NCBI GenBank assembly: GCA_045562555.1
Contig: JBJKVO010000001.1
Span: 328,163 to 392,162, forward strand
Length of the DNA: 64,000 nucleotides
Direction of reading: 5' to 3'
Source: UBA2588 sp002339805
Lineage (GTDB): Bacteria > Chloroflexota > Dehalococcoidia > Lucifugimonadales > UBA3495
Position 1 is the stretch's first letter, and each line of letters starts with the position of its first letter. The translations under genes and the position numbers were made by a program. The notes below the pieces were generated by a model. It had not been told where the DNA came from, searched no databases, and saw only the letters and a program-made list of their open reading frames with translations. Of this stretch, positions 27,151 through 35,009 are shown one piece after another.

Positions 27151-27465
27151 TTAGATGCCTAGTTGATTTCTAGCTTCTTCGCTAATTAAGTCAGGTGACC
27201 AAGGAGGATCGAATACCATTTCGATTTCTACTTCTTCAACACCGTCCACATCTTGAATAGCCCATTCTGCTTGTTGAGCTATTTGGGGTCCCATTCCGCA
27301 TCCTGGGAAAGTGAGAGTCATTTGCACGTAGACATTATTCTCTCCATTTACTGCCACGTCATATATCAATCCTAAATCAACCAAGTTGATTGGAATCTCA
27401 GGATCATACACTGTCCGTAGTGCTTCAATTATTTCTTCTTTTTCTACAACTTGAGCCATGTCCAT
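27151..27465 (-). CDS. SufT/MIP18-family (DUF59) Fe-S assembly factor
   Basis: The 104-residue protein is a single DUF59 domain: EALRTVYDPEIPINLVDLGLIYD, split as the DPEIPINxVDLGLIY signature, then TFPGCGMGP with the conserved Cys and FDPPWSPDLIS. Such proteins help mature Fe-S clusters, often with Mrp or SUF proteins. It is upstream of the Mrp-type ATPase in the same direction (19 bp gap), which supports a shared role. ATG at 27465 is used; a second ATG two codons later is possible. Confidence 0.88.
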   Translation of the reverse strand: MDMAQVVEKEEIIEALRTVYDPEIPINLVDLGLIYDVAVNGENNVYVQMTLTFPGCGMGPQIAQQAEWAIQDVDGVEEVEIEMVFDPPWSPDLISEEARNQLGI

Positions 27466-27653
27466 ATGCCTCCTTAGTGTTTTTGTTACTGTACTTAGTC
27501 CATTTTATCATTGTTCTTCCAAAGCTACTATGGTCTAAATGTAAGACGTGCCTAAATTGATATAAGAGCCTATGAATGGTATTATAATACTTTGTGCAAA
27601 TCTCGTAAGGATTAGCACTTTCGTGTCATAAAATAAACGCTAGGAGAATCTCT

Positions 27654-29273
27654 GTGGCAAACTTCTCAGATTACGTCAAAACTCTTTTGACTAAGCCAAA
27701 TGTAAGGCATTTAACCCGAGACCAAATGGATGATGAGACCAGTCAATACGGTAGAGTAACTAAAACGGGAGGGCATGCTTACAGCTCTAATGTTAGAAAT
27801 AGAAGTGCAGGTATTGCAGTCACGTTTGGAAGTGATGAAGTAGCTTCCAAAAACCTTAATGCTCAGCAACAAGGTATTGCAGATAATCTAGAAAATACTC
27901 TAGCAGCGTTGTCAAAATATCTAGACAGAGCTCCGTTGGTGTCTGTTACCAGAACTATAGGAGATAATGAAGAATTTAACGCTAAATGTACCTTGCTATT
28001 GTCGGAGCAACGAAAAGATAACTTGAGACAAGGGCATCTTTGGACTCATACATTAAGAGAGTACAGCTCTGAATCTCCAGGACCTGAATTATACTTGGTA
28101 TCGGTTCCTGAATGGCCAGAAAATGATAAGCAAGTATTATGTTTTCCCGATGAAGGCTTGACTATTGTGTTAGGCATAGACTACGTAGGGGAAGTTAAGA
28201 TGGGATTCCTTAGAATGGCTATGTGGGAAGCAAAAAGAGCAGGTATGCTTAGTTTGCACGCAGGATCGAAGCTATTGAAAGCTAAACAACCTGACGGTTC
28301 TACCGGTAACTTTGGAATGCTGTTATTCGGACTCTCAGGCACAGGTAAAACGACTCACTCATGTCATGACCACGGTCTTACAGGCGAAGGCGAAGGCATC
28401 GACATTCTTCAGGACGACATTGTTTTCTTGGGTAAAGATGGGAGTGCCAAAGGAACTGAGAGAGGATTCTTTTTGAAAACAGAAGGATTGGAAGCGGATA
28501 CTCAACCTTTGATTTGTAATGCTTTAGATGCACCTGAAGCGTTATTTGAAAATGTTATGGTGACTCACGATGGAGAAGTGGACTACAATGATTTATCGCT
28601 TGGAGGTAACGGGAGAGCTGTAATTTCCAGGGCTCACTTTGCTCCTCATATAGGCGAGTCTATCAATTTACCACCATTAGATGAAGTCGACGGTCTTATT
28701 GTCGCCTTTATTACGCGTCGCATGACGGTGTTGCCTTTCATATCCAAACTAACACCAGAACAAGCTGCCGCAACATTCATGCTTGGAGAAAGTGTAGAAA
28801 CATCCGCTGGTGATCCAACCAGAGCAGGAGAATCAGTTAGAGTGGTTGGCACAAATCCATTTTTGCTAGGTTCACCTTCAGATGAAGGTAACTGGTTCTA
28901 TGATTTTGTATCCAAAAATCAAGATAAAGTTCATTGCTACTTGTTAAATACCGGAGGAGTTGGTGAAATTTTCCATCGTGATGACAACGGGAAAATAGTG
29001 GTGGATCAACCAGTTACTCGGGTCGCGATCGATGATATGGCTCGTATGATAAGAGGGATAGTGAGGAACGATATAGAATGGGTCGAGGATGATCTGTTTG
29101 GAGGAATGGTTCCCAGCAAAATAGATGGAGTGGATTTAAGCAAGTATGACTTGTCTAATTTTTATTCTCCTGATCAGATTAAAGATATATCAGATAGATT
29201 AACAGCCGAGAGAATAGCTCACTTAAAATCATTTTCTGGTTTGAATTCAGACATAGTCACGGCATTAGATTAA
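27654..29273 (+). CDS. pckA: Phosphoenolpyruvate carboxykinase (ATP), divergent
   Basis: The 539-residue protein has the ATP-PEPCK P-loop FGLSGTGKTTHS, the upstream GIDYVGEVKMG block (catalytic Tyr/Lys region) and an oxaloacetate-binding N-terminal half. The usual metal-binding loop of the E. coli type (FNFEGGCYAK) is replaced by LQDDIVFLGKDG and FFLKTEGLE, a form seen in divergent members. It converts oxaloacetate and ATP to PEP and CO2, linking the TCA cycle to gluconeogenesis. GTG at 27654 is preceded by AGGAG. TATAAT at 27583-27588 may be its -10; the nearest -35-like TTGATA is 20 bp away. Confidence 0.85.
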   Translation: MANFSDYVKTLLTKPNVRHLTRDQMDDETSQYGRVTKTGGHAYSSNVRNRSAGIAVTFGSDEVASKNLNAQQQGIADNLENTLAALSKYLDRAPLVSVTRTIGDNEEFNAKCTLLLSEQRKDNLRQGHLWTHTLREYSSESPGPELYLVSVPEWPENDKQVLCFPDEGLTIVLGIDYVGEVKMGFLRMAMWEAKRAGMLSLHAGSKLLKAKQPDGSTGNFGMLLFGLSGTGKTTHSCHDHGLTGEGEGIDILQDDIVFLGKDGSAKGTERGFFLKTEGLEADTQPLICNALDAPEALFENVMVTHDGEVDYNDLSLGGNGRAVISRAHFAPHIGESINLPPLDEVDGLIVAFITRRMTVLPFISKLTPEQAAATFMLGESVETSAGDPTRAGESVRVVGTNPFLLGSPSDEGNWFYDFVSKNQDKVHCYLLNTGGVGEIFHRDDNGKIVVDQPVTRVAIDDMARMIRGIVRNDIEWVEDDLFGGMVPSKIDGVDLSKYDLSNFYSPDQIKDISDRLTAERIAHLKSFSGLNSDIVTALD

Positions 29274-29313
29274 TAGTAAATAGGTATAGAACAGCGCATA
29301 AGGAGGAGTAGTA

Positions 29314-30111
29314 ATGACCACGTTAAATGAGGTTTATTCACAGTTTGTTACCGAGCGGAAAGCCACTGCTAAACAAAAAGAAGGATATCAGGACCTAGGT
29401 AAATTTGTGAACTATTTTGGGAAAGACCGCAATATCAATGAGATATTGCCCTCAGAGATTGCAGACTATGCTCAGCATATAGGCCGTACTGCTACTGATC
29501 CAGCAAAACGGCTCGCCACTGTAAAATTATTTCTGGCATATTTGAAAAAACAAGAATTAATTGAAGGAAGCCTTGCAACTCATCTAAGAATCCCTAGGAC
29601 TAGGGCTTCAGCTTCTAAACGAGCAGCTGCTGCTCAAGAAGGAGGAACTGTTTTAAGCCAAGAAGGTTTTGACATGTTGACTTCAGAATTGGATTCGCTG
29701 AAAATCGAAAGAGTTTCTGTGGTAGAAGATATCAAGAGAGCGATGGAAGATGGAGACTTTAGAGAAAATTCTCCGCTAGACGCAGCTAAGGAACGACAAG
29801 GCTTCGTTGAGTCTAAGATTAAAGAGCTAGAAAGCAGTCTTAGAGGAGCTCAAATTATGTCTGCTGCTAAGAATTCTGGTAAAGAACGCCGAGTATCTAT
29901 AGGTTCTAAAGTTACAGTCAGAGATTTGGGATCTGGTAAAAAGTCCACGTATTCGTTAGTTGATATAAGGGAAGCAGATCTCGCTTTAGGGAAATTATCC
30001 ACTTCATCGCCTGTGGGACAAGCTTTGATGGATTCTTTGGTAGGTGACGAGGTGTCTGTCTCAGTTCCTCGTGGGACCGTTGCATATAAAGTCGAGCGGA
30101 TCGCTCGTTAA
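29314..30111 (+). CDS. GreA/GreB-type factor with N-terminal SAM-like (integrase core-binding) domain
   Basis: The 265-residue protein joins two parts. Residues ~1-95 look like the all-helical SAM-like core-binding domain of tyrosine recombinases (VYSQFVTERKATAKQKEGY, LFLAYLKKQELIEGS), with no recombinase catalytic domain. Residues ~108-265 are a full GreA: a coiled coil with the acidic tip GDFRENSPLDAAKERQ and the C-terminal FKBP-like domain. GreA rescues backtracked RNA polymerase by entering its secondary channel; the extra domain may bind nucleic acid. AAGGAGGAG precedes the ATG at 29314. It follows pckA by 40 bp and ends at a strong terminator. Confidence 0.85.
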   Translation: MTTLNEVYSQFVTERKATAKQKEGYQDLGKFVNYFGKDRNINEILPSEIADYAQHIGRTATDPAKRLATVKLFLAYLKKQELIEGSLATHLRIPRTRASASKRAAAAQEGGTVLSQEGFDMLTSELDSLKIERVSVVEDIKRAMEDGDFRENSPLDAAKERQGFVESKIKELESSLRGAQIMSAAKNSGKERRVSIGSKVTVRDLGSGKKSTYSLVDIREADLALGKLSTSSPVGQALMDSLVGDEVSVSVPRGTVAYKVERIAR

Positions 30112-30130
30112 ATTTCTAAATAGGTAGATT

Positions 30131-30164
30131 AAAAAGCTCCACCTTATTTCAGGTGGAGCTTTTT
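30131..30164. terminator. Bidirectional rho-independent terminator
   Basis: AAAAAGCTCCACCT and AGGTGGAGCTTTTT form a 14-bp perfect stem with a 6-nt loop and A/T runs on both sides, so it can end both the GreA-type gene (plus) and the peroxiredoxin gene (minus). Confidence 0.95.
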
Positions 30165-30165
30165 A

Positions 30166-30624
30166 TTATCCTTCAATAGCAGCTAGCATATCATTCGGAT
30201 CTGGAGCTTTACCGGGCCCATAAACTTGCCTGAATATGATAGTTCCACTTTTGTCTATCACGATTAGTGCGCGTAGGCCTGCGCCTCTTTCCTCATTCCA
30301 GATATCATATGCTTTGGTCACTTCTCCTTTAGGGTGCCAATCAGACAATATTGGGTGAGGTAATCCTCCTAACGATGTAGCATAGGCTCGATGAGCTGCC
30401 ACTGAGTCACAACTTATGCTCAGAACTTGAGCATCTTTTTCTTCGAATCGGTCATTGAATTGCCGAAATGAAGTTACTTGATTTGTTCAACCGCCTGTAA
30501 AGTCGAAAATATGGAACGATAAGACTACGTATTTCTTGTCTTTGTAATCACTTAATGAAACGTCTCCATGATCGACTGAAGGTAGGGTGAAATTTGGTGC
30601 GGGTTCGCCAACATTTGCTGACAT
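30166..30624 (-). CDS. Peroxiredoxin (AhpC/TSA-type) with in-frame UGA at active site: probable selenoprotein
   Basis: Translation from the ATG at 30624 (GGAGG upstream) gives 45 codons, then TGA (30489-30487), then an intact frame to the stop at 30166. The context is FDFTGG-UGA-TNQVTSF, which is where peroxiredoxins carry the peroxidatic Cys (FTGGCTNQ). Codon 46 is thus best read as selenocysteine, giving a 152-residue thioredoxin-fold peroxidase with VSLSDYK and IVIDKSGTIIFRQVYG. A possible hairpin follows (30484-30466), though closer to the UGA than known bacterial SECIS elements. A nonsense mutation or base error (TGC to TGA) is the alternative. No sel genes lie in this window. Confidence 0.75.
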
Positions 30625-30765
30625 ATGTTTACCTCCAGAAAAGATATTGAGATTATATCACTACTATTGGGCAAGATATCAGTAAAACTGTACAATCTGG
30701 CCCTAAAAGTGTTGCCAGCCATTCTAGCGGATGTTAGCTTATAAAAATCTGAAAGGATCTGGTTT

Positions 30766-31719
30766 ATGGAAATTGTTTTTGATAAAGGAATATATGTTCC
30801 TTCCTTGAATTTATGGTTGGACTCGACCCGTAAAAAAGAATTTTGCGTGGTGAGTCATGCTCACTCGGACCATGTTGCTCGGCATAACATACCTGTTATG
30901 ACTAGCAGTACGTTGAAGTTATTAGGAGAATATTACAAGAAGAGTGATCCAATAATAATAGGTTATGATCAAGAAGTTGGTTACGATAAGTTCTCGTTGA
31001 CGTTTTATCCTGCAGGACATTGCTTAGGCTCTGCTCAAATCTTGATTATAGACAAAGAAACAGGGCTGAGGATAGTCTATACTGGGGATTACAAAATGAG
31101 TCCTAGTCCAGTAAACGAGGGAAGTAAAGTTATTCCATGCGACGTACTCATTATTGACGCTACCTACGGGAAAATTCAGTATATTTTCCCAGAAGAAAAC
31201 AAAATTATCCAAGATGTTGTGCGAATATTAAACAGTTGGTTGGGTGATGGGTATAGACCGATTTTAGAAGGCTGGAAACTGGGCAAAGCACAAGAGATTT
31301 TATTTCATATGCTAGCCCAAGGATTTAAAGTCGTAGTTGAAGAGAGTATTTATAAAATTTGTCAGATATATGAAGAGGAAGGAGTGGTCTTTCCAGGCTC
31401 GTATAGATTATTTACAGGGTTATGGGAAACTGATGAAATACTTCTTTGCCCGCCAAATCGGGTTAAAAAACTTGACATTCAACAAGTTAATGGGAAGCGG
31501 ATTATGAGGTTGACTGGCTGGGCTATGGACTATAAATCAGGCAGTCGTTATGGCAGGACTATGGTGCCTTACAGTGATCATGCTGACTTTAAGCAATTGC
31601 TCAATTATGTTGGGCAATCTGGAGCTACGAAAATATATACAGTAAATGGTTTTCAAGACTTATCAAAATATTTGGTCAATTTAGGATATGAATCCAGTCA
31701 TTTGGGGCGGTCTATGTAG
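30766..31719 (+). CDS. MBL-fold exonuclease-like protein (beta-CASP-related)
   Basis: The 317-residue protein has an intact metal site: HAHSDH, the PAGHCLGSAQ block, a YTGDYK aspartate and a late SDHADF. The PAGHxLGSAQ block and the late SDHADF are typical of DNA/RNA-processing MBL nucleases such as the ligase-associated exonuclease family and beta-CASP enzymes. It probably degrades or processes nucleic acid. No ATP-dependent DNA ligase gene is adjacent, so a DNA-repair role is unproven. It is convergent with leuA, from which a 26-bp palindrome separates it. Confidence 0.78.
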   Translation: MEIVFDKGIYVPSLNLWLDSTRKKEFCVVSHAHSDHVARHNIPVMTSSTLKLLGEYYKKSDPIIIGYDQEVGYDKFSLTFYPAGHCLGSAQILIIDKETGLRIVYTGDYKMSPSPVNEGSKVIPCDVLIIDATYGKIQYIFPEENKIIQDVVRILNSWLGDGYRPILEGWKLGKAQEILFHMLAQGFKVVVEESIYKICQIYEEEGVVFPGSYRLFTGLWETDEILLCPPNRVKKLDIQQVNGKRIMRLTGWAMDYKSGSRYGRTMVPYSDHADFKQLLNYVGQSGATKIYTVNGFQDLSKYLVNLGYESSHLGRSM

Positions 31720-31720
31720 G

Positions 31721-31746
31721 AGTAGTCTGTTGTACAACAGACTACT
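31721..31746. terminator. 26-bp perfect palindrome between convergent genes
   Basis: AGTAGTCTGTTGT and its exact complement form a 26-bp palindrome just after the exonuclease-like gene and 15 bp from the leuA stop. As RNA it folds into an 11-bp stem with a GTAC loop. No strong U-run follows, so a terminator role is plausible but a protein-binding site is possible. Confidence 0.55.
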
Positions 31747-31760
31747 CTCGCATTATTTAA

Positions 31761-33317
31761 TCAGGGAGTGGCGTCGAATGTGGGTATTTTGTAATTGTCA
31801 TCGTTTGCTATCATTCGATTGACGGCACTTAGGTAGGCCTCTGCACTGGCTACGATTATGTCCGTGTTTGCTCCTCTGCCCGAGAAAATTTGCTCTTGGT
31901 TCTCGATTCGTATGGTGACTGTCCCCTGTGAGTCAAGACCTTCAGTAACTGATTGGACGTTGAAATCTATTAATTTACACGTTGTGCCAATTACCCTATC
32001 AATTGCTTTGCAAACAGCATCAACTGGTCCGTTCCCGGTTGACGCATCTGTGAATTGAGTGTTGTCAGGTCCGGTTAATCGGACTGTAGCGGTAGGGATG
32101 TCATGGTCTCCACTTGAAAAATGAACCTGATCTAAAGAGTACGTGACAGGTTCATTGGACACACGTTTTTCTTCGTCCATTAGGATTTCTAGGTCCCTGT
32201 CGTTTACCTCTCGTTTTTTGTCAGCTAGTACTTTGAATGATTCGAATACGTTATTTAGTTCTTCTCTTTCAAGAAAGTATCCCAATGTTTCCAGTCTGGA
32301 TTGAAGTCCCGCTCTGCCGCTAAGTTTACCTAGTACTAAGCTGTTGCCTGGAACCCCAACTCGTTCTGGCTGCATTACTTCATAGGTTGATCTGTCTTTG
32401 AGTACACCGTCTTGATGGATGCCTGAAGCGTGCCTGAAAGCGTTCTCGCCAACAATAGCTTTGTTCGCTTGCACGGCCATTCCTGTGATTCTACTGACTA
32501 ACCTACTTGTTGGGTACAACTGAGTAGTGTCTATATTGCAGTCGATGTTGAATAAGTCTTTACGAGTGTCGAGTCCCATGATTATTTCCTCTAACGAGGC
32601 GTTTCCGGCTCTCTCACCAAGTCCATTAATACATCCTTCCACTTGTCTAACTCCTGCTTGGATGGCGGCTAGTGTGTTTGAGACTGCTAAGCCTAGATCA
32701 TTGTGACAATGTACACTTAAGGTGGTTTTCTCAATTCCTGGAATTGTATTGCGTATGTCTGTAATCAATTCTGCGAAATTGGATGGTATTGCATATCCCA
32801 CAGTATCTGCAATGTTGATAGTGGTAGCGCCTGCCTTGATTACTGCTTCCAGCATTTTGTATAGATATTCTTTGTTAGTTCTTGTCGCATCCATAGGGGA
32901 GAATTCTACATCGTCGCAGTATTGTTTGGCACGAGTTACCATCGCTACAGCCATATCCATGACTTCTTCTCGGTTCTTCCTGAGTTGATGCATGACTTGA
33001 ATTTCCGAGGATGATAAAAACACGTGTATCCTTGGTGATTCCGCGTGTTTTACGGCTCCCCATGCTTGGTCCACATCATTTGGATGAGCCCTGGACAAGG
33101 AGCATATGACTGAATCTTTAATTTCTTTAGCTATGTTGGACACCGCTTGGAAGTCCCCTGGGGAGCTTGCAGCGAATCCTGCTTCGATTATGTCTACTTT
33201 TAGTTTTGACAGTTGTTTGGCAATTTCCATTTTCTCTTCCACTGTCATACCAATCCCTGCGGATTGTTCTCCGTCTCTTAGGGTGGTGTCTAATATTTTT
33301 ACTCTATCGTTAGCCAT
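31761..33317 (-). CDS. leuA: 2-isopropylmalate synthase
   Basis: The 518-residue protein has ILDTTLRDGEQSAGIGM at the N-terminus, catalytic and metal blocks HCHNDLGLAVSNTLAA and GCINGLGERAGNASLEE, and FRHASGIHQDG. The C-terminal ~130 residues match the LeuA leucine-binding regulatory domain. It condenses 2-ketoisovalerate with acetyl-CoA, the first step of leucine synthesis. The length and the regulatory domain argue against homocitrate or citramalate synthase. It closes the ilvB-ilvN-ilvC-leuA run, with a long hairpin in the 169 bp gap to ilvC. Confidence 0.92.
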   Translation of the reverse strand: MANDRVKILDTTLRDGEQSAGIGMTVEEKMEIAKQLSKLKVDIIEAGFAASSPGDFQAVSNIAKEIKDSVICSLSRAHPNDVDQAWGAVKHAESPRIHVFLSSSEIQVMHQLRKNREEVMDMAVAMVTRAKQYCDDVEFSPMDATRTNKEYLYKMLEAVIKAGATTINIADTVGYAIPSNFAELITDIRNTIPGIEKTTLSVHCHNDLGLAVSNTLAAIQAGVRQVEGCINGLGERAGNASLEEIIMGLDTRKDLFNIDCNIDTTQLYPTSRLVSRITGMAVQANKAIVGENAFRHASGIHQDGVLKDRSTYEVMQPERVGVPGNSLVLGKLSGRAGLQSRLETLGYFLEREELNNVFESFKVLADKKREVNDRDLEILMDEEKRVSNEPVTYSLDQVHFSSGDHDIPTATVRLTGPDNTQFTDASTGNGPVDAVCKAIDRVIGTTCKLIDFNVQSVTEGLDSQGTVTIRIENQEQIFSGRGANTDIIVASAEAYLSAVNRMIANDDNYKIPTFDATP

Positions 33318-33385
33318 TTTAATTTCTCCTGAATTTTATAATTTTGAACATCAATTGATTATTGTTGATTTATTGACGTCAGGAG

Positions 33386-33441
33386 GAAGCAGTCCACCAA
33401 ATTCGATTTTGCCAAAATCAAATTATGGTGGTGAACTACTC
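33386..33441 (-). promoter_or_regulatory. Long imperfect hairpin between ilvC and leuA
   Basis: The core pairs CCACCA with TGGTGG (33394-33431), closed inward by AATT and GATTTT/AAAATC stems around a short loop, and extended outward by AGTAGT paired with ACTGCT across a 3-nt bulge. It has no U-run on either side. It may be an mRNA processing, stabilising or attenuation element that sets leuA expression apart from ilvC. The gap also holds no ORF that I accept. Confidence 0.55.
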
Positions 33442-33486
33442 TGAGCGACTCCTTATAGTTAGTTATGTTGTCGATATATTTCATGC

Positions 33487-34488
33487 TTAATCTTCGATCT
33501 CAACAGTGCGCCAAGGCATCATAGTACGTAATTCTTTACCTACTTGATGAATGGGACTAGTTCTGGCCGAATGTCTTAGTGGAGCGAACCTAGGGCGACC
33601 CTCAGCATTTTCTGCCATCCATTCTTTCGCAAAGGTGCCGTCTTGGATTTCTTTCAATACTGATCTCATGTTTTCTTTCACATGTTCATCGATGATTCTG
33701 TTTCCTCTAGTTAGATCCCCATATTCTGCGGTATCACTTACTGAATATCGCATGTAGTTGAATCCACCTTCGTAAATCAGGTCTACGATTAATTTCAGTT
33801 CATGCAGGCATTCAAAGTATGCCATTTCTTCTGGGTATCCGGCTTCTACGAGTGTCTCGAATGCTGCATTGATCAGTGCTGTTACGCCACCGCATAGTAC
33901 ACTTTGCTCTCCAAAGAGGTCTGTTTCAGTTTCATCTTTGAATGTAGTACCTATCACACCAGCCTTAGTACAGCCTATGCCTTTTGCGTATGCTAGACCG
34001 AGTGCTTGAGCTTCCCCTGTGGAGTCTTGGTGTACTGCGAGTAAACCTGGTACGCCAACCCCTTCAACATATAACTCTCTGACTCGGTGTCCGGGTGCTT
34101 TTGGTGCCACCATCATTACATTAATGTCTTTTGATGGTTCCACTTCTCCATAATGGATACTGAATCCGTGCGCGAACATTAGCGAAGATCCGGGTCTTAA
34201 GGAGGGAGCAATTTGTGTTTTGTAAATATCCCCTTGGATGTGGTCCGGTATTACTACCATTAAAACATCTGCTTCTTTTGCGACTTCTTGGACGTCACCT
34301 ACTTTGAGTCCTGCCTCTTCAACTAGTTTGCGACTACTACTTTCTGGGTGTAGCCCAACCATTACATCTTGACCACTATCCTTGAGGTTTAAAGCGTGGG
34401 CATGTCCTTGGCTACCGTAACCCAGAATGCCAATAGTTTTACCTGATAGTAGATTTAAGTCCGCGTCTTTGTCGTAATATATATCCAT
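33487..34488 (-). CDS. ilvC: Ketol-acid reductoisomerase, class I
   Basis: The 333-residue protein has the NADPH-binding ILGYGSQGHAHALNLKDSG, MMVAPKAPGH, and the metal-binding knot with DLFGEQSVLCGG and LHELKLIVDLIYEGG. It rearranges and reduces acetolactate or acetohydroxybutyrate in Val, Leu and Ile synthesis. The length is the normal class I size. It lies 14 bp downstream of ilvN in the same direction. No feature suggests loss of function. Confidence 0.97.
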   Translation of the reverse strand: MDIYYDKDADLNLLSGKTIGILGYGSQGHAHALNLKDSGQDVMVGLHPESSSRKLVEEAGLKVGDVQEVAKEADVLMVVIPDHIQGDIYKTQIAPSLRPGSSLMFAHGFSIHYGEVEPSKDINVMMVAPKAPGHRVRELYVEGVGVPGLLAVHQDSTGEAQALGLAYAKGIGCTKAGVIGTTFKDETETDLFGEQSVLCGGVTALINAAFETLVEAGYPEEMAYFECLHELKLIVDLIYEGGFNYMRYSVSDTAEYGDLTRGNRIIDEHVKENMRSVLKEIQDGTFAKEWMAENAEGRPRFAPLRHSARTSPIHQVGKELRTMMPWRTVEIED

Positions 34489-34502
34489 GTATCCTCCAAT
34501 TT

Positions 34503-35009
34503 TTATACTTCTTTGTTATTTCCTCGAGTCATTGCTACCCTTCCTGTACGCATCATCTGGATAACCGTGTAAGGGTTTAGTAGGTCTTGGAGAGCAGCTA
34601 TTTTGTCTTCACTTCCTGTAACTTCTACCACAATAGAATCAGTTCCAACATCCACTATGTTTGCTCTGAACATTTGAGCTATTTGGATGATGTCAGATCG
34701 AGTCTCTGGAGAAGATTGAACTTTAATTAACGCTAGCTCTCTTGCGATGATTTTTTCTTCGGTGATATCACAAACCCCTCTAACATCTATCAGTTTGTCT
34801 AATTGGCGGGTAGCTTGGATCACTATGTCTGGGCTACCATCTACAACACATGTCATCCTGGATAAACCAACTTCTTCACTTTTGCCCACTGTCAAGCTAG
34901 CAATGTTAAATCCTCTTCTTCTAAATAAACCAGCTATCCTGGTCAATACGCCGGGTTTGTCTTCTACAAGAGCCACGATTGTATGTAGTCTTTCATTTGC
35001 CATGGCCAC
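34503..35009 (-). CDS. ilvN: Acetolactate synthase small (regulatory) subunit
   Basis: The 168-residue protein has an N-terminal ACT domain (VALVEDKPGVLTRIAGLFRRRGFN region, residues ~10-85) and the C-terminal ALS_ss_C region. It carries the feedback site (Val in known enzymes) and stabilises the large subunit. The start overlaps the ilvB stop by 1 bp if the GTG at 35009 is used; an ATG two codons in (35003) is the alternative. It is the only small-subunit gene here, so it may serve both large subunits. Confidence 0.93.
   Translation of the reverse strand: MAMANERLHTIVALVEDKPGVLTRIAGLFRRRGFNIASLTVGKSEEVGLSRMTCVVDGSPDIVIQATRQLDKLIDVRGVCDITEEKIIARELALIKVQSSPETRSDIIQIAQMFRANIVDVGTDSIVVEVTGSEDKIAALQDLLNPYTVIQMMRTGRVAMTRGNNKEV

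Noticed and set aside
30166..30402. Short 78-codon frame as a separate gene
   Set aside because: It is only the part of the peroxiredoxin after the UGA; the upstream part is in the same frame and continues the family alignment.
33106..33444. 112-codon plus-strand frame across the leuA start
   Set aside because: It lies antisense to leuA and the long hairpin, with no homology I recognise.
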